A stretch of 64,000 nt of DNA from positions 186,001 through 250,000 of the forward strand of contig JBEVJC010000012.1 of NCBI GenBank assembly GCA_040510375.1, written 5' to 3'. The notes beneath the pieces were generated by a model. The model was not told the DNA's origin, made no database searches, and was given only the letters and a program-made list of their open reading frames with translations. This DNA is from JBEVJC01 sp040510375. GTDB taxonomy: Bacteria > Bacteroidota > Bacteroidia > Chitinophagales > Chitinophagaceae. A program made the translations under genes and the position numbers. The first letter of the stretch is position 1; each line of letters opens with the position of its first letter. This document shows, one piece after another, positions 45,746 to 56,298 of this stretch.

Positions 45746-46331
45746 GGGCAAGGGTCATTTCATCTGCGTATTCGAGCTCACCTCCGAAGGCAATTCCCCG
45801 GGCGATAGTGGTTACCTTAAGTGGTTCGCGACCAGGATTTGCCGTATGTAAACGTTTCTGGATATAATAAATGGTGGTATCACCCTGGATGGTTGGATTC
45901 AGGGCGAAGATTAGTTCATCGGTTTTTTCTTCATTAATGCGGTTGACCAGCGATTCGATATGTAGTTGTTCAGGACCTACACCGTCGAGTGGGGAAATAA
46001 CCCCGCCAAGTACATGATACACTCCGCTGAACTGCTGGGTACTTTCAATGGCAATCACATCGCGGATTGATTCAACCACACAGATGGTCTCCTGTTTTCG
46101 CGAACTGTTTGAACAGATAGAACAGACAGGACCGTCGGCCACATTGTAGCAGCGCTGGCAGAAACGGATTTCACTTCGCATCCGGGAAATGACTTCACTG
46201 AAATGTGACACCTGACCCGCATCCTGTTTCAGGAGATGCAGGACCAGTCGGAGTGCCGTCTTTTTCCCGATCCCCGGAAGTTTCGAAAATTCATTGACCG
46301 CATTCTCAAGCAGGGCAGAGGAAAATTGCAT
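45699..46331 (-). CDS. recR: Recombination protein RecR
   Basis: The 210-residue protein has the RecR parts: the helix-hairpin-helix (KLPGIGKKTALRLV), the four-cysteine zinc finger (Cys58, Cys61, Cys70, Cys73), and the Toprim domain (ICVVESIRDVIAIE, GGVISPLDGVGPE, EELIFALNPTIQGD-like). It acts with RecF and RecO in gap repair. The C-terminus GGELEYADEMTLARSLQNRL is usual. The last residues are part of a duplicated segment that continues beyond the stop. The start at 46331 is firm. Confidence 0.96.
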   Translation of the reverse strand: MQFSSALLENAVNEFSKLPGIGKKTALRLVLHLLKQDAGQVSHFSEVISRMRSEIRFCQRCYNVADGPVCSICSNSSRKQETICVVESIRDVIAIESTQQFSGVYHVLGGVISPLDGVGPEQLHIESLVNRINEEKTDELIFALNPTIQGDTTIYYIQKRLHTANPGREPLKVTTIARGIAFGGELEYADEMTLARSLQNRLPVDRYVNN

Positions 46332-46361
46332 GTCACAAAGATAGTTGATTGGAAAACGTGG

Positions 46362-47825
46362 TTAACGCCTGTTCGGCCGCGGCTGGGTACCGGCGGGAGC
46401 TGCGGTCCTGGTCCTGACCGGATTTGCTGAAAGGTCAATTTCAATCGGGATACTACTTCCGGGTTTGATATTGAGCTTGCGGTCAAGCGGTCGCACGAGT
46501 TCGGGTTGGACCCTCACCGGGAACTGACCCGGATCCCATACGCCATTGCCATTGCGGTCGTCCAGTAACCGAAGGGTATAGTCACCCGGAAGGAACAGGT
46601 CCTTAGTCAGGACATTCGAGGTGAGGGGAAAGGAACTGACAACCGCATCGTTCTGGATAAATTGCAAAACAGGGTTTTTGGTCAGGTCAAGGTTTTTAAA
46701 CTTGAGGTTCAGTTTGCCATAATCTTCCAGTGCCTTTGTTTTAAAACTGATGGTATCGGCCAGCAAGAGTTGCTGTCCTAGTGTATCAGTTGCAAAATCC
46801 TTTTCCAGCAGGAAACTGTAAAAAGTATTGGGCAGCCAGGTATACTGAAGTGTATATGTTTTATTGAGGGAATCCGGAATTAACCGGTAATTGGTAACAG
46901 GTGTAAAACTGCTATCCCTTGTAAAATGGATTTTAGTAGAGTCGAAAGTCTTTAATGGCACTTCAAATGTGAATGAAAATTTCTCGAGCAGGTCCTGGTT
47001 ATCTTTCAACGAAGTCTGGAATTTCAATCTCTTTTCCGTTGCCCTTCTGCGGTTCTCAGCAGGGGCGGGGGTTACAGCGGCTACCTGTTTTTTAATATCA
47101 TAGGCATTAAGGGATACGGTTTTTGGTTGCGGTCCGGTGATTACGGCGGAATCTGCAAAGGCAAACAGGGCAGATTTATCGCGATACTCATATGTACCGC
47201 CGGGCGATTTCAATGCATATACATAGAAGGTGTCTGCAGGCAGGTTCCTGAATATGAAGTTGCCGGTTCCATCGGTCTTTGTGATGTAACGTGGTTCGGT
47301 TTTGATAACCGCGGAGTCATAACCATCCCGGTACAGCAATACAGTAAGTGTGGAGTCGATGCCGCCTGTTTCTGCCAGTTTGATATTTCCGGTTACCTGG
47401 AATGAATCGATATGGTTACCGGTAGAGAAAATATAGGTGAACTGACGGAAGATATTTTTTTCATTTACATCAGCAATGGAATTGCCGAAGTTGATGCTAT
47501 AAGTGGTATTGGCTTCAAGGCTGTCCCTTAGCTTGATGTTAACAGTATTTAATTTACGTGAGATGTTCGGACTTCTCACTGGTAGCGGGGATACAATTAC
47601 GTTTTGCTGGGGATTGTCTACATCCACGTACTCATCAAAAGTGAGCACGATCCTGTTCCCTTCAAAATCAAGGGTCCTGTTCAACGGGTGTGCCTTTGTC
47701 AGCACCGGAGGTAATGAATCGATGGGGCCACCCTGTGGTGGAACAATTGTAGCGCATCCGGGGGCTGCCAGTACGACTAAGCCGGCCAGCACCATGAAAG
47801 CGAGTAAGGTAAACAGGGATCTCAT
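46362..47825 (-). CDS. Ig-like-domain lipoprotein
   Basis: The 487-residue protein from ATG 47825 has a lipoprotein signal (VVLAAPGC). The next part resembles a Big_5-type Ig-like domain (LPPVLTKAHPLNRTLDFEGNRIVLTFDEYVD, LEANTTYSINFGNSIADVNE). It ends with a beta-rich region with LRLLDDRNGNGVWDPGQF, typical of Bacteroidota cell-surface proteins. The role is unknown. An ATG at 47831 is also possible. The gene lies between recR and the helicase gene, both on the same strand. Confidence 0.75.
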   Translation of the reverse strand: MRSLFTLLAFMVLAGLVVLAAPGCATIVPPQGGPIDSLPPVLTKAHPLNRTLDFEGNRIVLTFDEYVDVDNPQQNVIVSPLPVRSPNISRKLNTVNIKLRDSLEANTTYSINFGNSIADVNEKNIFRQFTYIFSTGNHIDSFQVTGNIKLAETGGIDSTLTVLLYRDGYDSAVIKTEPRYITKTDGTGNFIFRNLPADTFYVYALKSPGGTYEYRDKSALFAFADSAVITGPQPKTVSLNAYDIKKQVAAVTPAPAENRRRATEKRLKFQTSLKDNQDLLEKFSFTFEVPLKTFDSTKIHFTRDSSFTPVTNYRLIPDSLNKTYTLQYTWLPNTFYSFLLEKDFATDTLGQQLLLADTISFKTKALEDYGKLNLKFKNLDLTKNPVLQFIQNDAVVSSFPLTSNVLTKDLFLPGDYTLRLLDDRNGNGVWDPGQFPVRVQPELVRPLDRKLNIKPGSSIPIEIDLSANPVRTRTAAPAGTQPRPNRR

Positions 47826-47914
47826 ACTCATAAGTGGCCGCAAACTTAAGCCGATTACAGGCAAACTATTGCCAATAATCCGATAAATCTTGAATTGGCA
47901 GGGAGGGAATAGCC

Positions 47915-50900
47915 TCACACCTGTTCCTCCGGTTCTTCTTCGATCTCATGAAGGGCTACTGCCAGTTTATTATCCTTTACAAAATTGCACCAGTGACAGT
48001 CTTCCTTTCCGCAGCCGGTATAAAAATCGCGGTCCTGGATCCTGTTCCAGGTAGAGACGATCTGTTCGGTAACTGTAGTGATATCGTTTGCTCCTACATT
48101 GACCTTTTCTTTCCGGTATTCTTTTTTATTATCAGGTTCAATAAAGTCGAACTCCGCGGCAACAGCGGTCCAGTCGCGCGCACCATAATTATCCACCAGG
48201 ATCTTGTAAAATACCGCCTGCCGCCAGTAATCGCCGCCATTGGGTAATTTGTCGGAAGGTGGTTTCAGTTTGGCAAGGGCCTTGGAGGGATCACCAGTTT
48301 TATAATCCACCACGGTTACTTCCTTACCGTTAAACTCCAGTTTATCGAGCTTCCCTTTTATAGGTACGCCCTTAATTATAATATTACTGATGCGTTTTTC
48401 AATCACCACGATTTTGTTGAACTGGTGAATGTATTTGGTATAATAATTTTCGAGAACGGTATGGCCGTATTCGATCCTGCGGTCAAACTGTTCCTTCGTA
48501 AAACTTTCCCGGTGTTTGTGAATATACCAGTCGAAGTCCGCAATGAATTCTTCCCTGGATGGAAACAGTTTGTTGTCCTTATTCGCAACCGTTCCCTCCA
48601 GCATTCGGGTAAAAAGTTTTTCCAATGCATAATGCACCGCCGAACCGAATTCTGTTGCCTCATTTTTTGGTGAGGGAATGCGGATCAGGTTTTTAAAATA
48701 GAATTCGAGCGGGCAGTTAAGATAGTTGTTGAGGGCGGTAACGTTCATTACGAACTTGTCGAGCATACGGGTGATAATATCTTCTTCCAGCTGTGCGATC
48801 TCCGGTGATTCTTCCCTGAATTCGAGTATGCTGAAAAAATCAAGTTCATCGCGGGTGATCTCCACCTGGACCGGTTTCAGGGAAGGATGTTCATCCTGGA
48901 TTTCGGCGATAAACATGGAGGGTTCCAGTTGTTTACCGTCTGGTTTATATGCGGCAAAGGAGATAAAAAGATGTTGTTCGGCTCTTGTGAGGGCCACATA
49001 GAAAAGACGACGGAGTTCTTCTTCATCGCGCGACTGGGGCTGTGATGAAAAAATGGTATCGGGTAATGTATAACCACCGGAGGGTTTGCGCTTTTTTTCC
49101 CATGAACTGGCGTTGCAGCCTGCGAAAAATACATATTCAAATTCCAATCCTTTTGAACCATGTGCGGTAAGCAGGTTGATACCTTTTTCCGTACCGCTGA
49201 CCTGTACCAATGGAAGCACGATGCCTTCTTTTTCCATAAGGGCAACAAGTGACATCAGTTTTTCCAGGTTTAATAATTTTTCACGTTGGGTTTCTTCTTT
49301 TATAAAATCGAAGAGTCCGGTGAGGATCTGGAGTTCATCATGCCGGTTGGGACTATCCATCACCTGTTTAAGTATCCCCGTTTTTCGGATTACCTTTTCG
49401 AATAACACCTGCAGGGTGGAATTCGGAACATCGGCGATCAGGCTTTCTAAAACTGAAGATGCGTTACGGAGGGAATCGGGGAGACCGGTATCAAACAGAT
49501 CACGTTTTGGTGCCGAAGCTTTTTCGGTAAGAAGCCGGCGGATGGAAGTTTTGTGTGCGCTGAACTGGCGTTCCGCCACTTCTATGGAAAGTTTGGCGAT
49601 CTCTACAGGTGGAATCCCGAACCAGCTGAAATGAAGAAGTTCAAATAACATTTCATCACCCCCATATGGAATATCATGTTCGGCAGCGAGGTAACGGAGG
49701 ATCTGGAGAATATTTTTTGCGAGTGGTACTTCAAGGATATTCAGGTTTCGTTTGCTGTACACCGGAATCTGAAGCAGTTTGAAATACAGGGATAATGTTT
49801 CACCGTATTTATTTTCCTTATAGATAACGCTGATCCGACCGGGAGCAATACCCATTCCGAGCAGTGTCTGCACTTCGCGGGTAATGCCGATCATTTCATG
49901 TCTTTGTGTTTCGTACTGGCGGATAACCGGGAGGTGACTAAGATGACTGATCTTGCTATTGGAGGATAACAGGTCCTTACTTAAACCGCCGATTTTTTTA
50001 ATCAGCCGTTCTTCATTACGGTTGATCAGGGTCCTGGAGATATCGAGGATGGGTTGGGTTGACCGGTAGTTATTGGTTAACACCACCGTCATCAGGCTGT
50101 CTTTATAAGAGTTCTGGAAGTCGAGCATGTTCTCCACATTGGCACCCTGGAAACGGTAGACCGACTGGTCGTCGTCACCCACCACAAACACATTGGGATT
50201 TTCCCAGTAATTGATAAGAAGCGCTACCAGCCTGTTTTGTGTGCCACTGGTATCCTGGTATTCATCTACCAGGATATAGGTAAACCGTTCCTGGTAGGAT
50301 AGAAGGAGGTTTGGGTTTTCGTCGAATGCGCGGATGACCCAGTTGATCATATCGTCGAAATCGTAGCGGCCGGCTTCACGCATCATTGCCTGGAAGCGGT
50401 CGAACTCGCCGACAGCTGCCCGCAGTTTTTCCATCTTTTCTTTTTCTTCCTCAAACTTTTCCTGTTTAAGGTCGCCGGCATTGTATTGTTTCTGTTTGCG
50501 TTTGTAAATGTATTCGTCGCGTAATGGAAGATCGGCAAGGTAAGTGTCGATGCGCTGGCTGATAAATTCGGGCGACCAGCCTTCCCGTTTCATGGCACTG
50601 AAAAGGGAAATAAGGTTTTTGACTTCGTAGTAAACATCGCCCCGGTAACGTTTAAGCGGATTATTCTTGGGTAATGTATCGATCAGTTTTTTAAATAGCT
50701 GGATCCTTTCCAGTTCGGAGATGGCATCAAGTGATGATTTTTCAAACAATGAAAGATTATCCTGGATTACATCATGACAAAAAGCATGAAAGGTGTGGAT
50801 ATTGACCTTGTAAGCTTCGGGTCCGATAAACTGGAGTAATCTTTTCCGCATGGCCAGTGCGCCTGCATCGGTGTAGGTAAGACAAAGTATATTATCCGGT

Positions 50901-51085
50901 GATGCATCTGTATCGAGCAGGATTTTTCCAATGCGGCTGGCGAGGATCTGGGTTTTACCGGTGCCCGGTCCTGCAATTACCATAACAGGTCCCTCGATCT
51001 GGTCCACCGCTTTACGTTGCTGTTCATTCAGCTTTTCGTATTCTTCGAAAAATTTATTTTCCAGTCGTTCCCTGTTAAGTGACAT
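47915..51085 (-). CDS. UvrD-like helicase fused to AddB-type Fe-S nuclease
   Basis: This 1056-residue protein joins a superfamily-1 helicase and a RecB-type nuclease. The helicase has Walker A GPGTGKT (residues 39-45), CLTYTDAGALAMRKRL, the DEYQDTSG box, GDDDQSVYRFQGA, VLTNNYRST and a late GSKGLEFEYVFFAG and YVALTRAEQHLFISF. The C-terminal PD-(D/E)XK nuclease has GKLDKLEFNGKEVTVVDYKTG. A cysteine in NCPLEFYFKN and three in the CGKEDCHWC segment fit the iron-sulfur cluster of AddB. It is therefore likely to resect double-strand breaks as a single protein. No partner subunit is seen nearby. Confidence 0.9.
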   Translation of the reverse strand: MSLNRERLENKFFEEYEKLNEQQRKAVDQIEGPVMVIAGPGTGKTQILASRIGKILLDTDASPDNILCLTYTDAGALAMRKRLLQFIGPEAYKVNIHTFHAFCHDVIQDNLSLFEKSSLDAISELERIQLFKKLIDTLPKNNPLKRYRGDVYYEVKNLISLFSAMKREGWSPEFISQRIDTYLADLPLRDEYIYKRKQKQYNAGDLKQEKFEEEKEKMEKLRAAVGEFDRFQAMMREAGRYDFDDMINWVIRAFDENPNLLLSYQERFTYILVDEYQDTSGTQNRLVALLINYWENPNVFVVGDDDQSVYRFQGANVENMLDFQNSYKDSLMTVVLTNNYRSTQPILDISRTLINRNEERLIKKIGGLSKDLLSSNSKISHLSHLPVIRQYETQRHEMIGITREVQTLLGMGIAPGRISVIYKENKYGETLSLYFKLLQIPVYSKRNLNILEVPLAKNILQILRYLAAEHDIPYGGDEMLFELLHFSWFGIPPVEIAKLSIEVAERQFSAHKTSIRRLLTEKASAPKRDLFDTGLPDSLRNASSVLESLIADVPNSTLQVLFEKVIRKTGILKQVMDSPNRHDELQILTGLFDFIKEETQREKLLNLEKLMSLVALMEKEGIVLPLVQVSGTEKGINLLTAHGSKGLEFEYVFFAGCNASSWEKKRKPSGGYTLPDTIFSSQPQSRDEEELRRLFYVALTRAEQHLFISFAAYKPDGKQLEPSMFIAEIQDEHPSLKPVQVEITRDELDFFSILEFREESPEIAQLEEDIITRMLDKFVMNVTALNNYLNCPLEFYFKNLIRIPSPKNEATEFGSAVHYALEKLFTRMLEGTVANKDNKLFPSREEFIADFDWYIHKHRESFTKEQFDRRIEYGHTVLENYYTKYIHQFNKIVVIEKRISNIIIKGVPIKGKLDKLEFNGKEVTVVDYKTGDPSKALAKLKPPSDKLPNGGDYWRQAVFYKILVDNYGARDWTAVAAEFDFIEPDNKKEYRKEKVNVGANDITTVTEQIVSTWNRIQDRDFYTGCGKEDCHWCNFVKDNKLAVALHEIEEEPEEQV

Positions 51086-51298
51086 CAGATTTTACTTTTG
51101 ACTTTTTTGCTGTTATTAAAAACAAGGTAACCTAAATAATGTTCACCCCTGGCGGCTCACGGTTAAGTACGCCCGAGTGGGTTATAGGGCCGGGCATTTG
51201 ATTGTTTTACTTACCCGGCACCCGATTATTTCACACTTCCGAAACTGTATTGCAGTATCATCTTTTTCCACCAGTTTCCAATTGTACTGTTTATTTTG

Positions 51299-53197
51299 TT
51301 ACAATCTTTTCCTGAGATCAGCCACCGGGATACTCATCATCCTGCCCAGGGGTTTGCCATTGCGATATGTGATTACCCGCATCAAAGACGCGTCTTTAGG
51401 CACTTCCAGCTTTCCGGTATAAACCGGATAAAATCCATCAGGGTAGGAATTATCAAAGCTGTAATGTATGTTCAGTCCTTCGACCTCGGTAGAAAATTCA
51501 ACAAATAACCCGTTATTGTCGCCGGTCACCCTGACATCCGGATCATACATACCGGGACCATATTTGACTTTTGCAGAATCGAACCGGACAAATTGTTTTT
51601 CCACCCGGGACACAAAATTATTCCAGTCGCGCGGTTTGGCGGGCGACCAGAGAACTTCTGCCAGTGCAAAAGCGCGGGGCCAGACCATATATTCCACCTG
51701 ACGGAAATTATAAACCTGTTCGGTCCAGAGATTACCCTGTCCGCCCAGTATAAACTTCGGGTCCACTCCCTCAGGCATGGGTTCGAATCCATAAACAGTT
51801 TTAAGCCGGAGCGAAGCATATACCGGTGGTTCCATAGAGCGGTCGGATTGCATATAGTCCAGGTAAACATGACTCATTGGGGTCATCACCACATAATGGC
51901 CCTGCTTTGCCGCTTCGGCTCCTTCTTTCAGGCCATGCCAGCTCATTACGGCGGAACCGGATGGTGTGCCTCCTACCATGATTTCATCCCAGCCGATCAT
52001 TTTTTTTCCCTTGCTTTCGATTATGCGCGCAACGCGTTTTACAAAATAATTCTGGACTGCATCGAGATCTTTCAGGTTTTCACGTAACATCAGTTCTTTA
52101 ATAGCAGGCGATTTTTCCCAGAAGTTGCGCGCTGTTTCGTCACCGCCCATATGGATATATTCGGATGGGAACAGGGTAGCCAGTTCAGTAAACACTTTAT
52201 CGAGGAATTGATACACTTCTTCTTTGGCGGGGCAGAGCGAGTTATCCTCCAGCCCGTAAAAATGTCCGGATGCAGGCCACTCCATTAATTTTTCCCCTGA
52301 GTTTACCGGATGGGTGCCAGGTGTACAGGATAGTTCCGGATAAGCGGCAATGGCTGCCATACTATGGCCAGGCACATCTATTTCCGGTACGATGGTGATA
52401 TACCTCGCTGCTGCATATTTTACCAGTTCACGAACCTGGTCATGTGTATAGAAGCCGCCATAGGTGCGGGGTTCATCGGGTGAGGGGATGGACATATCAC
52501 CAAAGGTGCCGGTCTTTTCCGGTCGCCATGCGCCCACTTCCGTAAGGCGTGGCAGGCTGTTGATCTGGATACGCCAGCCCTGGTCATCGGCCAGGTGCCA
52601 GTGCAGTACATTGAATTTATATTTTGCCATCTGGTCGATAAACTTCTTAACCTCATCTACTGTAAAAAAATGCCGGGATACATCCAGCATTAATCCCCGC
52701 CAGGCAAAACGGGGCTCATCGTTGATGGTGGCATAGGGAATGGTCCAGTTTGTTACACCGGGTTTTGCGGATTCAATATCGGGCGGTAACAACTGAAGCA
52801 ATGTTTGCATGGCGTAGAAGAGTCCGGCCGGATCTTTTGCCACCACTGAAATACCTTTATTGGATACAGAGAGCTGGTAAGATTCTTTGTTTCCTTTTAT
52901 AGCCGGGTCAACTTTAAAACGGATGCCTGTGCTGGCGGGGCCTGTGGCCACTGTTGTTTTATAAGATGGTAACCGGTTCAATGCGGAGGAAAATATCCTT
53001 GCAATTTCCAGGGCTTCCCCGCCACCGGCAGTCCGGATCACTGAACGGGGTGGGATGGTGTAACCCGCTTCTGCGGCGACAGACAACGAGGCGGGGGCAG
53101 GTATCAGGGAGGTATGGAGGCGGGTTGATTTCTGGTCCTGCCCGAAAACAGACAGGTTTATAAAGAGAATACCAGTGGCAAGCAGGATCTTTTTCAT
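51299..53197 (-). CDS. Beta-N-acetylhexosaminidase, GH20
   Basis: The 632-residue protein has a signal peptide (ATGILFINLSVFGQ), an N-terminal Glyco_hydro_20b domain (about 30-155) and the catalytic barrel. The barrel contains RGLMLDVSRHFF, LHWHLADDQGWRI, VPEIDVPGHSMAA and the Asp353-Glu354 pair in HMGGDE. It removes terminal GlcNAc or GalNAc, here probably in the periplasm from chitin or peptidoglycan fragments. It is not linked to the SusC/SusD genes. It is divergent from the M48 gene across 132 nt. Confidence 0.95.
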   Translation of the reverse strand: MKKILLATGILFINLSVFGQDQKSTRLHTSLIPAPASLSVAAEAGYTIPPRSVIRTAGGGEALEIARIFSSALNRLPSYKTTVATGPASTGIRFKVDPAIKGNKESYQLSVSNKGISVVAKDPAGLFYAMQTLLQLLPPDIESAKPGVTNWTIPYATINDEPRFAWRGLMLDVSRHFFTVDEVKKFIDQMAKYKFNVLHWHLADDQGWRIQINSLPRLTEVGAWRPEKTGTFGDMSIPSPDEPRTYGGFYTHDQVRELVKYAAARYITIVPEIDVPGHSMAAIAAYPELSCTPGTHPVNSGEKLMEWPASGHFYGLEDNSLCPAKEEVYQFLDKVFTELATLFPSEYIHMGGDETARNFWEKSPAIKELMLRENLKDLDAVQNYFVKRVARIIESKGKKMIGWDEIMVGGTPSGSAVMSWHGLKEGAEAAKQGHYVVMTPMSHVYLDYMQSDRSMEPPVYASLRLKTVYGFEPMPEGVDPKFILGGQGNLWTEQVYNFRQVEYMVWPRAFALAEVLWSPAKPRDWNNFVSRVEKQFVRFDSAKVKYGPGMYDPDVRVTGDNNGLFVEFSTEVEGLNIHYSFDNSYPDGFYPVYTGKLEVPKDASLMRVITYRNGKPLGRMMSIPVADLRKRL

Positions 53198-53329
53198 AAC
53201 GTTTATTAAGTTCTGAAAGATAGTAAAATCTGACGCAGCCAGTTTGCAGAATTGAAAGGAATAATCTATTTTTCGTCCCGAAACATTGGGGTGTCCGCCA
53301 CCAATTTCACCACCTTGTTTAAACCACCC

Positions 53330-54712
53330 ATGATCATTCGTTTCTTCGTTTTATCGATTGTACTGTCCATTATTGTCAGTGCCACTGCCCAGGATGCCAC
53401 CTCCTATGAGCTCCTGAAAGACGATTCAATCCTGAAAAAACAATACTTCGACATCTCCATGAAGAAGAAGGAACAGTTGTTACGCTCGGTTGGAAAGGAA
53501 TATGCAAAAGATTATAAAGAGATTTATGAATTGCAGTTTACGGAGATAGGGAAACTCTGGTCATCTAGCCGGCCCATTACTTCCACAACGACGAATAATT
53601 ACCTGCAGTCAATCGTTAAAAAGATCATTGATGTAAATCCGGAATTGCAGGGCAATGATGCCAGGATTGTTTTCTCGCGCGACTGGTGGCCCAATGCGGT
53701 GAGTATGGGTGATGGGTCCATTGTAATTAACGCGGGACTGGTTACCGGTATGGATAACGAAGCAGAGATTGTTTTTGTAATCTGTCACGAGCTGGCACAT
53801 TATTACCTGGAGCACACGCAAAACAGCATTCGCAAGGTGGTTACGCAGCAGAACAGTGAGGAGTTTAAAAAAGAAGTGAAACGTTTGTCAAAGGAACAAT
53901 ACAGGGTGAATGAACAATACAATAAACTGTTCAACAGTATTTCGTTTGATAGTCGCCGGCATAGCCGGGAAAATGAGGCAGAGGCCGACCGTTTTGCCTT
54001 TCATTTTTTGAAGAATACGGGATACAGCGCTGATGCGATAAATACCTGTCTTATTAAACTCGATCGGATCGACGATAGCCTTCTTACGGCGCCGTTGTAC
54101 CTGGAACGTGTATTTAATTTTACGAGTTATCCATTCAATAACAAATGGGTGAAGGAAGAGTCATCCATTTTTTCGGGAATAAATAAGTCGGAATCCACGC
54201 TGACAAAGGAAGAAAAAGATTCATTAAAAACCCATCCGGAATGTTCCAAAAGAATGGAGTGGCTGGCTGATTCTATTACAAAAATCAGCGGTCAGGGAAA
54301 AAACTTCCTGGTCGATTCAGTCTATTTCAATTCAATCAGGAAGGACTTCGCCCTGGAGATCATGGAACAATGTTACCGTGATGAGAACCTGAGCAGGAAC
54401 CTGTATTTCGCTATTGAATACCTGAACAGGCACCCGGATAATCCGGTGGCTGTGTACAATATCGGCAGGGCGCTGAATGATCTTTACATGTTACAGCGCG
54501 ATCATAAAATGGGTTATACAATTGATCCGGAAAAGCGGACCTATTCACCGGAATACAACCGGTTGTTGAAAATGCTGGTAAAAATCAGGCTGTCAGAACT
54601 CGGTGATCTTGCCTATTATTTTATCAGGCAATACGATCCGGTAATGAAGGGGTATCCCGGATATCAGGATCTCCTTGTTACAGCCATTGAAAACAGAAGA
54701 AATAAGGAATGA
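53330..54712 (+). CDS. Exported M48-family metalloprotease
   Basis: The 460-residue protein from ATG 53330 has a signal peptide ending near SATAQ (about 21). It then has the M48 pattern VICHELAHYYLEH with HELAH at 153-157, and the third zinc ligand region SRENEAEADRFAFHFL. A C-terminal TPR-like helical half follows. ATG 53252 gives a longer, unlikely N-terminus. Such BepA-like proteases handle envelope proteins. It overlaps the open frame of the following gene by four bases, but that gene's real ATG is at 54757. Confidence 0.88.
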   Translation: MIIRFFVLSIVLSIIVSATAQDATSYELLKDDSILKKQYFDISMKKKEQLLRSVGKEYAKDYKEIYELQFTEIGKLWSSSRPITSTTTNNYLQSIVKKIIDVNPELQGNDARIVFSRDWWPNAVSMGDGSIVINAGLVTGMDNEAEIVFVICHELAHYYLEHTQNSIRKVVTQQNSEEFKKEVKRLSKEQYRVNEQYNKLFNSISFDSRRHSRENEAEADRFAFHFLKNTGYSADAINTCLIKLDRIDDSLLTAPLYLERVFNFTSYPFNNKWVKEESSIFSGINKSESTLTKEEKDSLKTHPECSKRMEWLADSITKISGQGKNFLVDSVYFNSIRKDFALEIMEQCYRDENLSRNLYFAIEYLNRHPDNPVAVYNIGRALNDLYMLQRDHKMGYTIDPEKRTYSPEYNRLLKMLVKIRLSELGDLAYYFIRQYDPVMKGYPGYQDLLVTAIENRRNKE

Positions 54713-54756
54713 TCCTTTATATCAAAAACAACCAAAATAAACTTCAAAAACATCAA

Positions 54757-56298
54757 ATGAAAAAAACGTCCATTATCCTGTTCCTGCTTATGGTGCTGTC
54801 GCCGGGACTTTTCGCTCAATCAATCTCGCTAGAAAATGTACGGAGCGCCAATCTCCGGAATGCCGATGTGATCCGTGAAGGATCTGAAGTAAAGGGGTAT
54901 TACTTTTTTTACGTCAGCGACAAAATTGACAAACGCACCAATGAGTATACGCTCAAGATCACTGACCAGAACCTGATAACCTTAAAGGAAATCAAGTTCC
55001 AGGATTCGAGAGATGTTTCGGTGCTCGAATCTGCCTTTAATGGTACTGACCTGATCTTCCTGTTTTATAACGAAAAGGAACGCACATTCGAGTACCAGAC
55101 CTATGGTGCAGATGGCAAGAAAAAATTCACGTATAACAGGGAACTTTCAAAGAAAGAAATCAAGTTGCTGGAGGCTACATATTTTGCTGATGAAGAGCAA
55201 ACCTATAAAGGACTTTATCCCATCGATGGTGAGGGCTTTATTTCCAATATGCCCAGCCGCGAGGATAAGGATTATACTTTCCAGATAGATTTTTTCTCTA
55301 CCACTAAAAAGAAACAGTGGACATATATCCCGACTTCCGGTGGTAAGCGGTTTTTGGGTGATTATCTTGGTACCAATAATGGTGTTGTATTCCTGGAGGT
55401 ATTAAAGTTCAGCGGTACGATGGACCAGAAACCGGATTCCTATATTCTTGGACTTAATAAGGAAACGGGTAAGGTCCTGTTCGAGAACCCGACGGAAAAT
55501 AATAAATACCGTTTTTATCCTGGAAGTATGAATGTTGTCAATGGCAAGAGTTACATTTTCGGTGAATTTTTTGAGTTGAACGCAAATATTTTAAAAGATA
55601 AATCACTCGGTTTCTCTTTTATACAGCTGGATGAAAAGGGTAAGACCGTAAGCGAAAAATTCAATAGCTGGGACCTCGACCTGGGTAAGTTCCTTGATGT
55701 TAGTTCAAAGGGACGGATAGCTGACTTCGGATACATGTATGTACACCAGATGGTGCAGGTTGCCAGCGGCGACGTATATGCTATCGGTGAAGGATACAGG
55801 AAAGTGGCAAGCGGATTGGGTATTGCAGCGCAAGCGCTGGGTGCAGGTGGTGTTGCGGCAATCAAGATCAGGATCACCGACCTTATACTGATCCAGTTTG
55901 ACAAGGATTTCAATGTTAAAGGCGCTAAGGTTTATCCAAAGAATGATAATCCGATCGAGCTGCCGCAGGGTATGGGACTGGCAAGCGGACCCTTACTGGC
56001 GAAGGCCATCAAGTATAACTTTGGCGGATTCGACTACGCCTACACCCAGGTTAATAATGACCGTACAGCGTTTTCTGTATGTTATACTGATTATATCAAG
56101 GATAAAGAAAAAGATTACAAGGGTCGCACCTTCAATGCTATCAGTTATAATGATGGTAAGATTACCCAGGATATGATCACTACCAAGTCAAAAGCAAGCT
56201 CATCAAGGGTTATGCAGGCGGCACAGGGAAAGGTCCTGATCATTGAATACTTCAAAAAGGATAAGAAACTGGAAGGCCATATTGAAAAGCTGAACTAA
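54757..56298 (+). CDS. Secreted protein of unknown function
   Basis: The 513-residue product from ATG 54757 has a signal peptide (MVLSPGLFAQ). I do not recognise a family. Sequence is beta-rich with many charged residues and reads like a beta-propeller or lipid-binding surface protein (VFLEVLKFSGTMDQKPDSYILGLNKETGKVLF). It starts 44 nt after the M48 gene and may be co-expressed with it. Its stop region is repeated 40 nt downstream (56323-56358). Confidence 0.75.
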   Translation: MKKTSIILFLLMVLSPGLFAQSISLENVRSANLRNADVIREGSEVKGYYFFYVSDKIDKRTNEYTLKITDQNLITLKEIKFQDSRDVSVLESAFNGTDLIFLFYNEKERTFEYQTYGADGKKKFTYNRELSKKEIKLLEATYFADEEQTYKGLYPIDGEGFISNMPSREDKDYTFQIDFFSTTKKKQWTYIPTSGGKRFLGDYLGTNNGVVFLEVLKFSGTMDQKPDSYILGLNKETGKVLFENPTENNKYRFYPGSMNVVNGKSYIFGEFFELNANILKDKSLGFSFIQLDEKGKTVSEKFNSWDLDLGKFLDVSSKGRIADFGYMYVHQMVQVASGDVYAIGEGYRKVASGLGIAAQALGAGGVAAIKIRITDLILIQFDKDFNVKGAKVYPKNDNPIELPQGMGLASGPLLAKAIKYNFGGFDYAYTQVNNDRTAFSVCYTDYIKDKEKDYKGRTFNAISYNDGKITQDMITTKSKASSSRVMQAAQGKVLIIEYFKKDKKLEGHIEKLN

